Of a stretch of 64,000 nucleotides of DNA, positions 9,539 to 17,636 are shown in pieces. Location: positions 44,809 to 108,808 of the forward strand of contig NZ_JASHIM010000015.1 in the NCBI RefSeq assembly GCF_030733685.1, in the 5' to 3' direction. Positions within the stretch are counted from its first letter, which is position 1. Each line of letters starts with the position of its first letter. The notes below the pieces were generated by a model, which worked only from the letters and a program-made list of their open reading frames with translations, was not told the DNA's origin and searched no databases. A program made the translations under genes and the position numbers. The DNA comes from Roseovarius sp. MMSF_3281 (GTDB taxonomy: Bacteria > Pseudomonadota > Alphaproteobacteria > Rhodobacterales > Rhodobacteraceae).

Positions 9539-11215
9539 TTATGACGATACCTGTTCGCGGAGGATTGATGCGGTAAGTGAGATCATCAGGTAGATGCCCG
9601 AGAAAATCAGGAAGGCCAAGATCGTATTCTCGAAAGACCGCGGATAGGAGGGATCTTGCGAGGCGACCGGTTTGACGCTGACGGTGAGGTAGCGCACCTG
9701 TTTATTGGCTTCAATCTCGGATTGGCGTTTTGATTCCAGCGCGGATTGCAGCACCATGTCGGCCGTGGCCAGATCGGCCTGCGCCATCTGGATTTCTGCC
9801 GCTTGTGACGCCAGTGAGGCACTTCCTTCGGTGGCTTCGTTCAAGCGGGCGGACTGCTTGTCGAATTCTTCGGTCAGAACTTCGATTTCGCTGCGCAGGG
9901 CGGCCACCTTGGCGCTGTTGGGTCTTTGGTTGTTGAGTTGCGTATTAAGGGCCAGTTGCTTTTCCTGAAGCTGCAGTTCGACCGAGTTGATCAATGACCG
10001 GATCGAGGCGATTTCGCCCTCGGGGTCAAGCAGCGTGCCTTCTTGCAGTGCGACAAGCCGTTCCTGGGCCGCGCGGCGTTCATCCTTGGCGTCCTCAAGG
10101 GAGGCGCTGGCGGTTTTTACCGCATCCTGGCGTTTTTCCTGGCTGAGGTGGTCAACCCGTTCCTCGGCGTAGTCGAGAAGCTTTTCGGAAAACCGGGCGC
10201 TGGTTTCCGGATCGGCGGTAGAAAGCTCCATCCGGATCACGCCCTCTGTCGGGTCATAGCCAAGTTTCACGTATTTCTTGTAAAGTTTGTAGGCCGCTTC
10301 GTTGCTGGCATCTTCGTCAAGCCGCTGCAGCGGGTCGATCCAGTCTTGGCTGAAATGATCGCGAAAGCCGACATCCTGATCAAGGCGCAGCATGGCGTCT
10401 TTCGATTCGAGATAGGATTGCGTTGCAATCGAATCCTGCCCGGTTGCGAAGGCGGTTCCGCTGAACAGGCCTGCCGCCGCACCGCCCGCGCCGCCGCCGC
10501 CATCGGCGGTCAGGATAAGGAACTCCGATTTGGTCGAATACATCGGCGTGGCGACCGCATAGAAATAGTAGCCTGCAATGAGCGTGGGCAGAAACACGAA
10601 GGCCGACAGGCGGGTCAGCAGCAAAAGCAGCCTGCGGCGCCGGCGTTTGGCGATGTCGCGTTGAATTTCCTGGATTTCATGGGCGCGGCGGTCTGCCGGG
10701 CTGAGTTGATTGGTGGTGGGCAGGTTTTGCTGCCCCGCCGGAACCGTCTGCGGCAGTTGCACCTTGGGGGTGTCACTTTCCGGTGTGACCCCGGTTTGGG
10801 TGTTTCCCGTACCGCCGTTGCCCGTGCCGCCACCGCCGGGGGCCACCAGTTCAAGGATATTGGCCCGTTGGAACGGGTCCACGCCCTTGGCGCGCAAAAG
10901 CCTGACGGCATCGAAGTCGGACGTCGGTGCAAGGCCGTATTTTTGCGCCATGCGGCGGGCCATGCGCAATTGGCGGCCGGTCAGCCCCTCTTTGCGAATT
11001 TCATCAATGCTTTGGGCCGAGGCCATTTCACGGGCCGAGCTTACCTCGCCCTCATGGGCCTGTGGCGCATGGACATGCGGCGCAGTTTGATCGGCGGGTG
11101 CCTCGCTGCCCTGGTCTGCGGCGCGGGCGGTTTCAGCCTGCTGCGATGCTGCACCGTTGGGCGTGGGGATGGTGCGGCGGATGCGGAACTTTCTAGCCTT
11201 GGGTTTCGTAGTCAT
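9539..11215 (-). CDS. kpsE: KpsE/CtrB-type capsule polysaccharide export inner-membrane protein
   Basis: Polysaccharide co-polymerase-like protein bridging the inner-membrane ABC exporter and the outer-membrane channel. In the 558-residue product a basic stretch precedes the first membrane helix (~195-221). The periplasmic part has a long coiled-coil (~330-500, heptad-rich with RAAQERLVALQEG and LQLQEKQLALNTQ). A second helix (~530-553) closes the protein. The ~190-residue cytoplasmic N-terminus, rich in Ala, Gln, Pro and Gly, is longer than in E. coli KpsE (~380 residues in total). The ATG at 11215 (MTTKPKARKF) is chosen over a frame-open extension; it overlaps the kpsT-like stop by 23 bases. 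Confidence 0.85.
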   Translation of the reverse strand: MTTKPKARKFRIRRTIPTPNGAASQQAETARAADQGSEAPADQTAPHVHAPQAHEGEVSSAREMASAQSIDEIRKEGLTGRQLRMARRMAQKYGLAPTSDFDAVRLLRAKGVDPFQRANILELVAPGGGGTGNGGTGNTQTGVTPESDTPKVQLPQTVPAGQQNLPTTNQLSPADRRAHEIQEIQRDIAKRRRRRLLLLLTRLSAFVFLPTLIAGYYFYAVATPMYSTKSEFLILTADGGGGAGGAAAGLFSGTAFATGQDSIATQSYLESKDAMLRLDQDVGFRDHFSQDWIDPLQRLDEDASNEAAYKLYKKYVKLGYDPTEGVIRMELSTADPETSARFSEKLLDYAEERVDHLSQEKRQDAVKTASASLEDAKDERRAAQERLVALQEGTLLDPEGEIASIRSLINSVELQLQEKQLALNTQLNNQRPNSAKVAALRSEIEVLTEEFDKQSARLNEATEGSASLASQAAEIQMAQADLATADMVLQSALESKRQSEIEANKQVRYLTVSVKPVASQDPSYPRSFENTILAFLIFSGIYLMISLTASILREQVSS

Positions 11216-11852
11216 AAAGCTGCTTTGCCTCTTCCAAGGTATCAAACATGTATAACTGACCATTCATCAGAACGGCAGCGGACCGTGCAAATTTTTCGAG
11301 CGTTTCGGGTTGGTGGGACACGATGATCACGGTGGTGGTGCGCAGGCGTTCCTTGAGAATTTCACCGGCCTTGCGGTTGAATTCCACGTCTGTCGAACCG
11401 GGCATGCCCTCGTCGATGAGGTACATGTCGAAATCCAGCGCGAGCATGAGTGAGAAGGTGAAGCGCGCCCGCATCCCCGAGGAGTACGTCCCGAGCGGTT
11501 GGTCGAAATATTCACCCAGATTGCACATCCAGCGGCAGAATGCCTCGATATAATCGGGGTCGAGGCCGTAAAGGCGCGCGATGTATCGGGAATTTTCCAT
11601 GGCAGAGATCTTCGAGATGACCCCCCCCATGAAGCCAAGCGGAAAGCTGATCCGGCAGCCACGGCGAATTTCGCCTTCGTCGGGCTTTTCCAGTCCGGCC
11701 ATCATGTTGATCAATGTGGTTTTGCCGGTGCCGTTGGGGGCGAGAATACCAAGTGAGCGGCCCAGTTCGACACGAAAACTGACGCGGTCAAGGATTACCT
11801 TGCGCTGCTTGCCCGTCCAGAAGGACTTGCTGACACTATTGAATTCGAGCAT
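11193..11852 (-). CDS. kpsT: KpsT-type polysaccharide ABC exporter ATP-binding protein
   Basis: ATPase of an ABC-2 exporter for capsular polysaccharide. The 219-residue protein has Walker A APNGTGKTTL (38-47), a degenerate ABC signature YSSGMRAR (123-130) and Walker B MYLIDEGMPG (143-152). The SSGM signature and short length are typical of KpsT/CtrD/BexA. It overlaps the kpsE-like gene and probably starts this transcript. The partner permease KpsM is not in the window: upstream is a non-coding gap and the ectoine regulator. Confidence 0.88.
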   Translation of the reverse strand: MLEFNSVSKSFWTGKQRKVILDRVSFRVELGRSLGILAPNGTGKTTLINMMAGLEKPDEGEIRRGCRISFPLGFMGGVISKISAMENSRYIARLYGLDPDYIEAFCRWMCNLGEYFDQPLGTYSSGMRARFTFSLMLALDFDMYLIDEGMPGSTDVEFNRKAGEILKERLRTTTVIIVSHQPETLEKFARSAAVLMNGQLYMFDTLEEAKQLYDYETQG

Positions 11853-12072
11853 CCTGTTGCTCCGATGCCGCTCTGCCTGACCTCTTGCCGAGGCTCCGTT
11901 AAGGGATGGTTAGCCCGATTTTGCATATTATGCCGGATTGGCGTGCAATATGCCAATAAATCTGGGCATTTTTATGCCCCGCCGGAAAAAATGCATTTGG
12001 TTTCGATCGGGGCCAGCCGCGGGCGCATATGCGGCTAGCTGTGCGGCTGTCTTCGGAGCGTGAGGAGCGGCT
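11853..12072. other. Intergenic region between kpsT-like gene and ectoine regulator
   Basis: A 220-base non-coding stretch. The middle (about 11,920-11,990) is AT-richer than its surroundings and should hold the kpsT-like promoter, but no convincing -35/-10 pair was identified. No small gene or strong hairpin seen. Confidence 0.5.
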
Positions 12073-12645
12073 TTAGTGGGTGTGGTGGATGTCGCCCACG
12101 GCAAGGACCGGCGAGGCGTCGATTTCCTCGGCGTCCAGCATGCTGGCCACGCGTTCAAGCACGGCGACGATCATCGCCTGTTCCCACTCTTCCAAGCCTT
12201 CGAATTGCTTTACGTATTTCTGTTGCAGGGCGTCGGGTGCCGTCTGGACCTTGGAAAGCCCCAATTTGGTGATTTCAAGATCGGTTTGCCGGCGGTCGGT
12301 TTCGGACCTGTGGCGCGAGAGCAGGTCTTTTGCTTCGAGTTTCTTGATCAGCGATGAGACCGTCGCCATCGTCACGCCCATGCGGTTGGACAATTCGGTT
12401 GGCGTCGCGTGGCCCTTTTCCGCGACAATTTGCAACACCCGAAGCTGTACGGCCGTCAAACCGGCGTCGCGCGCCAGGTTCTTGGCATACATTTCGGTGG
12501 CGCGCAGGATGCGGCGCAGGGCGATGAGGCTGATGTCTGTGCGGTCCACGTCAAGCTCCAGATAAGGCCTTGTAAACTTACCCGATTTTCCCGTTTCCGC
12601 AATCCGGCCATTTGGTACGTTGGTTTTACTAACTAAGTTTCTCAT
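12073..12645 (-). CDS. ectR: MarR-family regulator of the ectoine operon (EctR/CosR-like)
   Basis: Winged-helix regulator transcribed away from ectA, the position held by EctR1 in methylotrophs; the related CosR also controls ectoine genes in vibrios. The MarR core is clear: LTAVQLRVLQIVAEKG, recognition region TPTELSNRMGVTMATVSSLIKKLE and wing RHRSETDRRQTDLEIT. The ATG at 12645 gives 190 residues, but the -10 box of the best promoter ends only 6-7 bases upstream, implying a leaderless message. A GTG at 12549 has a GGAG six bases before it and would give a 158-residue protein, the usual MarR size. Both starts stay open. The role in ectoine control is inferred from position. Confidence 0.85.
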   Translation of the reverse strand: MRNLVSKTNVPNGRIAETGKSGKFTRPYLELDVDRTDISLIALRRILRATEMYAKNLARDAGLTAVQLRVLQIVAEKGHATPTELSNRMGVTMATVSSLIKKLEAKDLLSRHRSETDRRQTDLEITKLGLSKVQTAPDALQQKYVKQFEGLEEWEQAMIVAVLERVASMLDAEEIDASPVLAVGDIHHTH

Positions 12646-12651
12646 GCGGAG

Positions 12652-12680
12652 TATATAGGTATTAAGGCTATAATGTGCAA
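12652..12680 (-). promoter_or_regulatory. Putative sigma70-type promoter of the MarR regulator
   Basis: On the minus strand TTGCAC (12675-12680) and TATATA (12652-12657) are separated by 17 bases. Transcription would begin near 12645, at or next to the annotated ATG, which bears on the start-codon choice for the regulator. Confidence 0.55.
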
Positions 12681-12716
12681 ATTTCGGCCGATTACGCCAT
12701 TGATGAGTTAATTTAC

Positions 12717-12764
12717 TTAGCCTCTTGAAATTTCGCGTGCGAGACGTATTATTAGCCTATCTAA
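12717..12764 (+). promoter_or_regulatory. Candidate operator repeats in the ect control region
   Basis: TTAGCCT occurs at 12717-12723 and again at 12752-12758, 35 bases apart, flanking the ectA -35 box and overlapping its -10 box. The second copy sits in an inverted repeat TTAG-N5-CTAA (12752-12764). A third, inverted TAGCCTT is at 12664-12670 inside the regulator promoter. The placement fits a MarR repressor site, but binding is inference. Confidence 0.35.
12725..12752 (+). promoter_or_regulatory. Putative sigma70-type promoter of ectABC-ask
   Basis: TTGAAA (12725-12730), a 16-base spacer and TATTAT (12747-12752) form a near-consensus promoter. The predicted transcript starts near 12759 and leaves a ~25-base leader with an AAAAAGGGA ribosome-binding site before the GTG of ectA. 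Confidence 0.65.
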
Positions 12765-12783
12765 CAAAAAGGGATCTAGCGCC

Positions 12784-13314
12784 GTGCATAGTATTCAAGG
12801 ATCGAAACCGAACAAGGAACTGACCTTTCGCAAACCATTGCGTGAGGACGGGGCAGCGATTTGGGATTTGATCTCGTCCTGCCATCCGCTTGATGAAAAC
12901 TCGATGTACTGCAACCTGATCCAGTGTGATCATTTCGGCGATACCTGTATCGTGGCGGAAATGGACGGAGACATGGTTGGCTGGATCTCGGCCTACATCA
13001 TGCCGAGCGACCCCGAGACGCTGTTTGTCTGGCAGGTGGCCGTATCTTCGAAGGCGCGTGGCAAGGGCCTTGGGTCGCGCATGCTGACCGAGCTTGTTGA
13101 TCGGGAAGAGTGCAAGGAGGTGAATCGCCTTCAAACCACGATCACCCTGAACAACGATGCGTCCTGGGCGCTGTTCGGCCGCTTTTCGAAGTCGCAGAAC
13201 GGCAAACTGCGCAGTGAGCCGCATTATACCCGTGAAGACCATTTTGACGGACGTCACGCGACGGAACACATGGTTACAATCGAATTCGCCGAGGAGCTGA
13301 AGCGCGCCGCCTAA
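12784..13314 (+). CDS. ectA: L-2,4-diaminobutyrate N-gamma-acetyltransferase
   Basis: Second step of ectoine synthesis: transfers acetyl from acetyl-CoA to diaminobutyrate. The 176-residue GNAT protein has the motif-A segment VAVSSKARGKGLGSRM (85-100) that binds the CoA pyrophosphate, and the family pattern SSCHPLDENSMYCNLIQCDHF. Translation starts at a GTG behind AAAAAGGGA. It is the first gene of ectA-ectB-ectC-ask, downstream of a strong promoter. The cluster implies osmoprotection by ectoine; ectD (hydroxyectoine) is not in this window. Confidence 0.97.
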   Translation: MHSIQGSKPNKELTFRKPLREDGAAIWDLISSCHPLDENSMYCNLIQCDHFGDTCIVAEMDGDMVGWISAYIMPSDPETLFVWQVAVSSKARGKGLGSRMLTELVDREECKEVNRLQTTITLNNDASWALFGRFSKSQNGKLRSEPHYTREDHFDGRHATEHMVTIEFAEELKRAA

Positions 13315-13357
13315 TCGCCTGCGCCAGCCCTCAACTCTCCTAACCAAAGGATCTATC

Positions 13358-14650
13358 ATGTCGACTGACACGTCAGCCGAAACTTCTATTTTCACCCGCC
13401 GGGAATCCGAGGCGCGCAGCTATTGCCGCAGCTTCGAGGCGGTGTTCACGAAAGCCAAGGGCGCGGAACTGACCGACGCCGAAGGCCGGACCTATATCGA
13501 CTTTCTCGCCGGGTGTTCATCGCTCAACTATGGGCACAACGACACGGATATGAAGCAGGCGCTTGTCGAGCATATCGCTGGCGATGGCATTGCCCATGGC
13601 CTGGATATGTATACCAGCGAAAAGGCCAGCTTTCTGAAGGCCTACGAGGAGAACGTCCTCAAGCCCCGTGGCATGGACTACAAGGTGATGATGACCGGCC
13701 CGACTGGCACGAACGCCGTAGAGGCGGCGATGAAGCTGGCCCGGAAGGTCACCGGCCGCCGCAACGTGGTGGCATTCACCAACGGGTTCCACGGCATGAC
13801 CATGGGGGCTCTGTCGCTGACCGGGAACGCCGGGAAGCGCGCCGGGGCCGGTGGCGGATCGCTGGCCGATGTGACGCATTTGCCCTTTGATGGCGCGCTT
13901 GGCGAGGGCGTGGATACACTTTCGCAGATCGAGTGGATGTTCGATAATCCCTCGTCCGGCGTGGACGCGCCCGCCGCCTTCATCTTTGAGCCCGTGCAGG
14001 GCGAGGGCGGGCTGAATGCCGCATCGAACGAATGGATGCAGGGCGTGGCCCGTCTGGCCAAGAAGCTGGGTGCGCTGCTGATCGTGGACGATATCCAATC
14101 GGGCTGTGGCCGGACCGGCGCCTATTTCGGCTTCGAAGAGGCCGGGATTGAGCCCGACATGATCACGCAGGCAAAATCGCTGTCGGGCTTCGGCCTGCCG
14201 TTTGCCGCGCTGTTGATCAAGCCCGAGCACGATATCTGGAAGCCCGCCGAGCACAACGGTACCTTCCGGGGCAATACCCATGCCTTCGTGACGGGCCGCG
14301 TTGCGCTTGAGAAATTCTGGAGCGACGACAGCTTCCAGAACGAAGTGCAGCACAAGTCGGCCATTCTGACCGCCGGGTTGCAGGCGATCGCCGATGTCTT
14401 GCCCGAGGCACGCCTCAAGGGGCGTGGCATGATGCAGGGTGTCGATGTGGGCTCGGGCGAATTGGCCGGTGATATCTGTGGTCGTGCCTTCGACAAGGGT
14501 CTGATCATCGAGACATCGGGGGCGCATGACGAGGTGGTCAAGGTCCTGGCACCGCTGACCATTGAGGAAGAGACACTGCGCAAGGGTCTGAACATCCTGC
14601 TGGATGCAACCCGCGATGCGACTGTGAACACGAAGATTGCAGCGGAGTAA
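13358..14650 (+). CDS. ectB: Diaminobutyrate-2-oxoglutarate aminotransferase
   Basis: PLP enzyme converting aspartate semialdehyde plus glutamate to L-2,4-diaminobutyrate, the first dedicated step of ectoine synthesis. It has 430 residues, class-III aminotransferase fold. The cofactor Lys is K273 in ITQAKSLSG, with the PLP-ring Asp in LIVDDIQSG (244-245) and the phosphate-binding TGPTGTNAVEAA (113-124). The start follows AAAGGATCT. The gap after ectA is 43 bases and the ectC start lies only 4 bases downstream. Confidence 0.97.
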   Translation: MSTDTSAETSIFTRRESEARSYCRSFEAVFTKAKGAELTDAEGRTYIDFLAGCSSLNYGHNDTDMKQALVEHIAGDGIAHGLDMYTSEKASFLKAYEENVLKPRGMDYKVMMTGPTGTNAVEAAMKLARKVTGRRNVVAFTNGFHGMTMGALSLTGNAGKRAGAGGGSLADVTHLPFDGALGEGVDTLSQIEWMFDNPSSGVDAPAAFIFEPVQGEGGLNAASNEWMQGVARLAKKLGALLIVDDIQSGCGRTGAYFGFEEAGIEPDMITQAKSLSGFGLPFAALLIKPEHDIWKPAEHNGTFRGNTHAFVTGRVALEKFWSDDSFQNEVQHKSAILTAGLQAIADVLPEARLKGRGMMQGVDVGSGELAGDICGRAFDKGLIIETSGAHDEVVKVLAPLTIEEETLRKGLNILLDATRDATVNTKIAAE

Positions 14651-14654
14651 CGCA

Positions 14655-15047
14655 ATGATTGTCAGAGATTTCGACGACGTGGTGAAAGCCGGTAATTCGG
14701 TCTCGGACGCAGATTGGACATCTGTCCGGATGCTGCTTGCCGACGATGGAATGGGGTTTTCGTTCCATATCACTTTCCTGCACGAAGGCAGCGAGCATAC
14801 TTTCGAGTATAAGAACCACTTCGAAAGCGTCTATTGCATTCAGGGTAAAGGCTCGATCACCGATCTGGCGACCGGGGAAACCCACCAGATCAAGCCGGGC
14901 ACCATGTATGCCCTGAATGAACATGATCGCCACGTCCTGCGGGCCGAAGAGGAACTTGTCATGGCCTGCGTTTTCAACCCGCCCGTGACCGGCAAGGAGG
15001 TTCATCGCGAAGATGGATCCTATGCCGCGCCGGAAGAGGTTTCCTGA
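14655..15047 (+). CDS. ectC: L-ectoine synthase
   Basis: Cupin-fold cyclase that closes N-gamma-acetyl-diaminobutyrate to ectoine. The 130-residue protein carries E57, Y85 and H93, the three iron ligands described for characterised EctC, at exactly those positions. The ATG at 14655 is chosen because it yields the classic MIVRDF N-terminus and has GGAG (from the end of ectB) as ribosome-binding site; an in-frame upstream ATG inside ectB is disregarded. A stable hairpin separates it from the aspartokinase gene. Confidence 0.98.
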   Translation: MIVRDFDDVVKAGNSVSDADWTSVRMLLADDGMGFSFHITFLHEGSEHTFEYKNHFESVYCIQGKGSITDLATGETHQIKPGTMYALNEHDRHVLRAEEELVMACVFNPPVTGKEVHREDGSYAAPEEVS

Positions 15048-15060
15048 ACACACAGAGGCT

Positions 15061-15082
15061 TTCTGGGGCGCAAGCCCCGGAA
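15061..15082 (+). promoter_or_regulatory. Hairpin covering the ask ribosome-binding site
   Basis: TTCTGGGGC pairs with GCCCCGGAA in a 9-bp stem (one G-U pair) closed by a GCAA (GNRA) tetraloop at 15070-15073. The 3' arm contains the only purine-rich Shine-Dalgarno-like sequence (GGAA, 15079-15082) before the ask ATG at 15092. The structure could dampen ask translation relative to ectABC or protect the ectABC message end. Confidence 0.6.
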
Positions 15083-15091
15083 TGAACTTTT

Positions 15092-16534
15092 ATGACTTTT
15101 GAGAATCACACCGTCGAAAAGATCGGTGGTACATCCATGTCGCGGCTTAATGAGCTTGTCGACACCTTGTTCAAGCGCGATGAACCCTCGAAGATTTACA
15201 ACCGCGTTTTCGTGGTGTCGGCCTTTGGCGGCATCACCAACCTGTTGTTGGAGCACAAGAAATCGGGCGAGGCGGGGGTTTACGCCTGTTTTGCCAATGA
15301 CGAGGACGATCACGGCTGGCTTGATGCGCTGTCCAAGGTGGCAACGGGAATGCGCCAAGCCCATGCCGCGGTTCTGTCGAATGCCGCGGATATCAGCGAT
15401 GCCGATGATTTTGTCCGCGACCGGGTTGAAGGCGCGCGCAGTTGCCTGATCGACCTGCAGCGCCTGTGTTCCTACGGTCATTTCCGTCTGAGCGAGCACA
15501 TGATGCTGACGCGTGAATTGCTGTCGGGTCTGGGCGAGGCGCATTCGGCTTACGTGACCACGCTGGCCCTGCGCCGTGAAGGAATCGATGCGCGGTTTGT
15601 TGACCTCAGCGGCTGGCGCGACGAGCGCGAGATGACGCTGGATGAACGTATCCGCGACGGTTTCGCCGATGTGGACCCGGCCAGGGAATTGCCCATCGTC
15701 ACCGGTTATGCCCAGTGCAAAGAGGGCCTGATGGCCGAATTCGACCGGGGTTATTCCGAGGTGACCTTTAGCCGGATCGCGGCCCTGACAGCCGCGCGCG
15801 AGGCGATCATTCACAAGGAGTTCCACCTGTCTTCGGCGGATCCCAACCTTGTGGAAGGAGAGGTGCACAAGCTGGGCCATACGAATTACGACGTGGCCGA
15901 TCAGCTTTCGAACATGGGGATGGAGGCGATTCACCCCAAGGCGGCCAAGACCCTGCGTCAGGCCGACGTGCCGCTGCGCGTCACCAACGCCTTTGAGCCG
16001 CATGACCCGGGCACCTTGATCGACGATCAGCCCGCCGAAACAGCGAGCGCCGAGATCGTGACCGGCCTTGATGTGCATGCGCTTGAACTTTTTGAGCAGG
16101 ACATGGTGGGCGTCAAAGGCTATGATGCCAAGATCCTTGAACTGCTCACGCGGCATGGCTTGCGGATTGTCTCGAAGACCTCGAACGCCAACACGATCAC
16201 GCACTATGTGGATGCGCCTTTGCGCGATATTCGCAAGGTGGAACGCGATCTGAATGCCGTGTATCCTAGCGCCGAATTGACGATCCAGCCGCTGGCAATT
16301 GCATCGGTCATCGGGCGGGATCTGTCGGGCCTCAAGGCCCTGGCCAATGGTTTGAAGGCGCTTGCGCAGGCGGATGTGGATGTCATTTCGGCGCATCACA
16401 CAACCCGCGCCGTCGATGTGCAATTCGTCGTGCCGCGCAAGGATTTGTCGCAATCGATCAGCGCGTTGCACGGGGCTTTTTTCCAAGAGGGGGAAACGCC
16501 GGAGGTTGCGCCCGAGGCACGTAAAGCCGCGTGA
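15092..16534 (+). CDS. ask: Ectoine-type aspartate kinase (Ask_Ect)
   Basis: Phosphorylates aspartate to feed aspartate semialdehyde into ectoine synthesis; Ask_Ect enzymes are a distinct group linked to ectABC. The 480-residue protein opens with KIGGTSMSR (10-18), the ectoine-type version of the KFGGTS motif. It continues with a kinase domain (HKEFHLSSADPNLVEGEVHKLGHTN split over ~245-270) and a C-terminal ACT-domain pair (~340-465, including LRIVSKTSNANTITHYV). Its position and type suggest it escapes normal lysine/threonine feedback, which is inference. Last gene of the operon; a terminator follows. Confidence 0.95.
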   Translation: MTFENHTVEKIGGTSMSRLNELVDTLFKRDEPSKIYNRVFVVSAFGGITNLLLEHKKSGEAGVYACFANDEDDHGWLDALSKVATGMRQAHAAVLSNAADISDADDFVRDRVEGARSCLIDLQRLCSYGHFRLSEHMMLTRELLSGLGEAHSAYVTTLALRREGIDARFVDLSGWRDEREMTLDERIRDGFADVDPARELPIVTGYAQCKEGLMAEFDRGYSEVTFSRIAALTAAREAIIHKEFHLSSADPNLVEGEVHKLGHTNYDVADQLSNMGMEAIHPKAAKTLRQADVPLRVTNAFEPHDPGTLIDDQPAETASAEIVTGLDVHALELFEQDMVGVKGYDAKILELLTRHGLRIVSKTSNANTITHYVDAPLRDIRKVERDLNAVYPSAELTIQPLAIASVIGRDLSGLKALANGLKALAQADVDVISAHHTTRAVDVQFVVPRKDLSQSISALHGAFFQEGETPEVAPEARKAA

Positions 16535-16559
16535 TCCAAGCGTTTCGTGACGCATTTTG

Positions 16560-16594
16560 AAGGCCCCGCCATGACATGTGGCGGGGCCTTTTGC
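16560..16594 (+). terminator. Intrinsic terminator of the ectoine operon
   Basis: An 11-bp perfect stem AAGGCCCCGCC / GGCGGGGCCTT with a 9-base loop, followed by TTG. It starts 26 bases after the ask stop codon. Confidence 0.85.
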
Positions 16595-16688
16595 CTGCGC
16601 CCCCCTTAACAAGTTCTTCATGCAGCGCCATAAAGGGGGCAATGGAACCGGGGCGCGTGGATGACGCAATGTTGAAAGGCCAAGGCTG

Positions 16689-17636
16689 ATGCTGCGCTAT
16701 GCCGGGCGGCGGCTTTTTTCTTTGGCGGTGTCGCTGTGGGTGGCAAGCCTTGTGATCTTCCTTGCACTGGAGATCGTGCCGGGCGATCCGGCGGCCTATA
16801 TGCTGGGGATCAATGCGCAGGAGGATACGCTTGCGGCGCTGCGCGAGGAACTGGGCCTGAATGGCAGCCCAATGGAGCGCTATCTTGCGTGGATCGGCGG
16901 GATGTTTCAGGGGGATTTCGGCACCTCCTATACCTATCGCACACCGGTGTCCGAGATGATTGCCGACAGGCTTTGGGTAAGCTTGCCCTTGGCGCTTTTT
17001 GCCTTGGCGCTGTCGACGCTGATTGCCTTTCCGGCGGGTATTTTGGCCGCGCGCAACCGGGGTTCGGTTGTTGATGTGGCGATCATGGGCGGCACGCAAT
17101 TGGGCGTGGCGATTCCGAATTTCTGGTTCGCGATGTTGATGGTGCTTGTCTTTGCCATCAACCTGCGCTGGTTCAGCGCCGGGGGCTTTCCGGGATGGAG
17201 CGAGGGGATTGGCCCGGCCCTGAAGGCGCTGACCCTGCCCGCCATTGCGCTTGCCTTGCCACAGGCCAGTATCTTGGCGCGGGTCATGCGCTCGGCCCTG
17301 TTGGATACCTTGGGCGAGGATTACATCCGCACCGCCCGCGCCAAGGGCCTTACACAGGGACAGGCCCTGCGCCGTCATGCCCTGCGCAATGCGCTTATTC
17401 CGGTGCTGACGATCATCGGGTTGCAGTTTTCCTTCCTGCTGGCGGGCGCGATCATCATCGAGAATGTCTTTTACCTGCCCGGTCTTGGCCGCTTGGTGTT
17501 CCAAGCGATCAGCGCGCGGGACTTGATCGTGGTGGAGTCGGTCGTGATGCTTCTGGTCTTTGCCGTCATCATGGTGAATTTCGCGGTCGACATCGCCTAT
17601 GCCTGGGTCGATCCACGGCTAAGGGGGCGCAGATGA
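16689..17636 (+). CDS. Peptide/nickel-type ABC transporter permease (DppB-like)
   Basis: Inner-membrane permease of the Dpp/Opp/nickel importer family. The 315 residues hold six helices. Hallmarks include the N-terminal RRLFSLAVSLWVASLVIFL, EIVPGDPAAYMLG, GDFGTSY and the EAA loop DYIRTARAKGLTQGQALRRHALRNALIPV. The stop overlaps the ATG of the second permease (ATGA). No periplasmic binding-protein gene precedes it: upstream is the ectoine terminator. The substrate is therefore open (peptide, nickel, or another small compound). Confidence 0.9.
   Translation: MLRYAGRRLFSLAVSLWVASLVIFLALEIVPGDPAAYMLGINAQEDTLAALREELGLNGSPMERYLAWIGGMFQGDFGTSYTYRTPVSEMIADRLWVSLPLALFALALSTLIAFPAGILAARNRGSVVDVAIMGGTQLGVAIPNFWFAMLMVLVFAINLRWFSAGGFPGWSEGIGPALKALTLPAIALALPQASILARVMRSALLDTLGEDYIRTARAKGLTQGQALRRHALRNALIPVLTIIGLQFSFLLAGAIIIENVFYLPGLGRLVFQAISARDLIVVESVVMLLVFAVIMVNFAVDIAYAWVDPRLRGRR

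Noticed and set aside
15020..16669. A 549-codon antisense frame across the ectoine aspartokinase
   Set aside because: Shadow of ask; no start context or motif.
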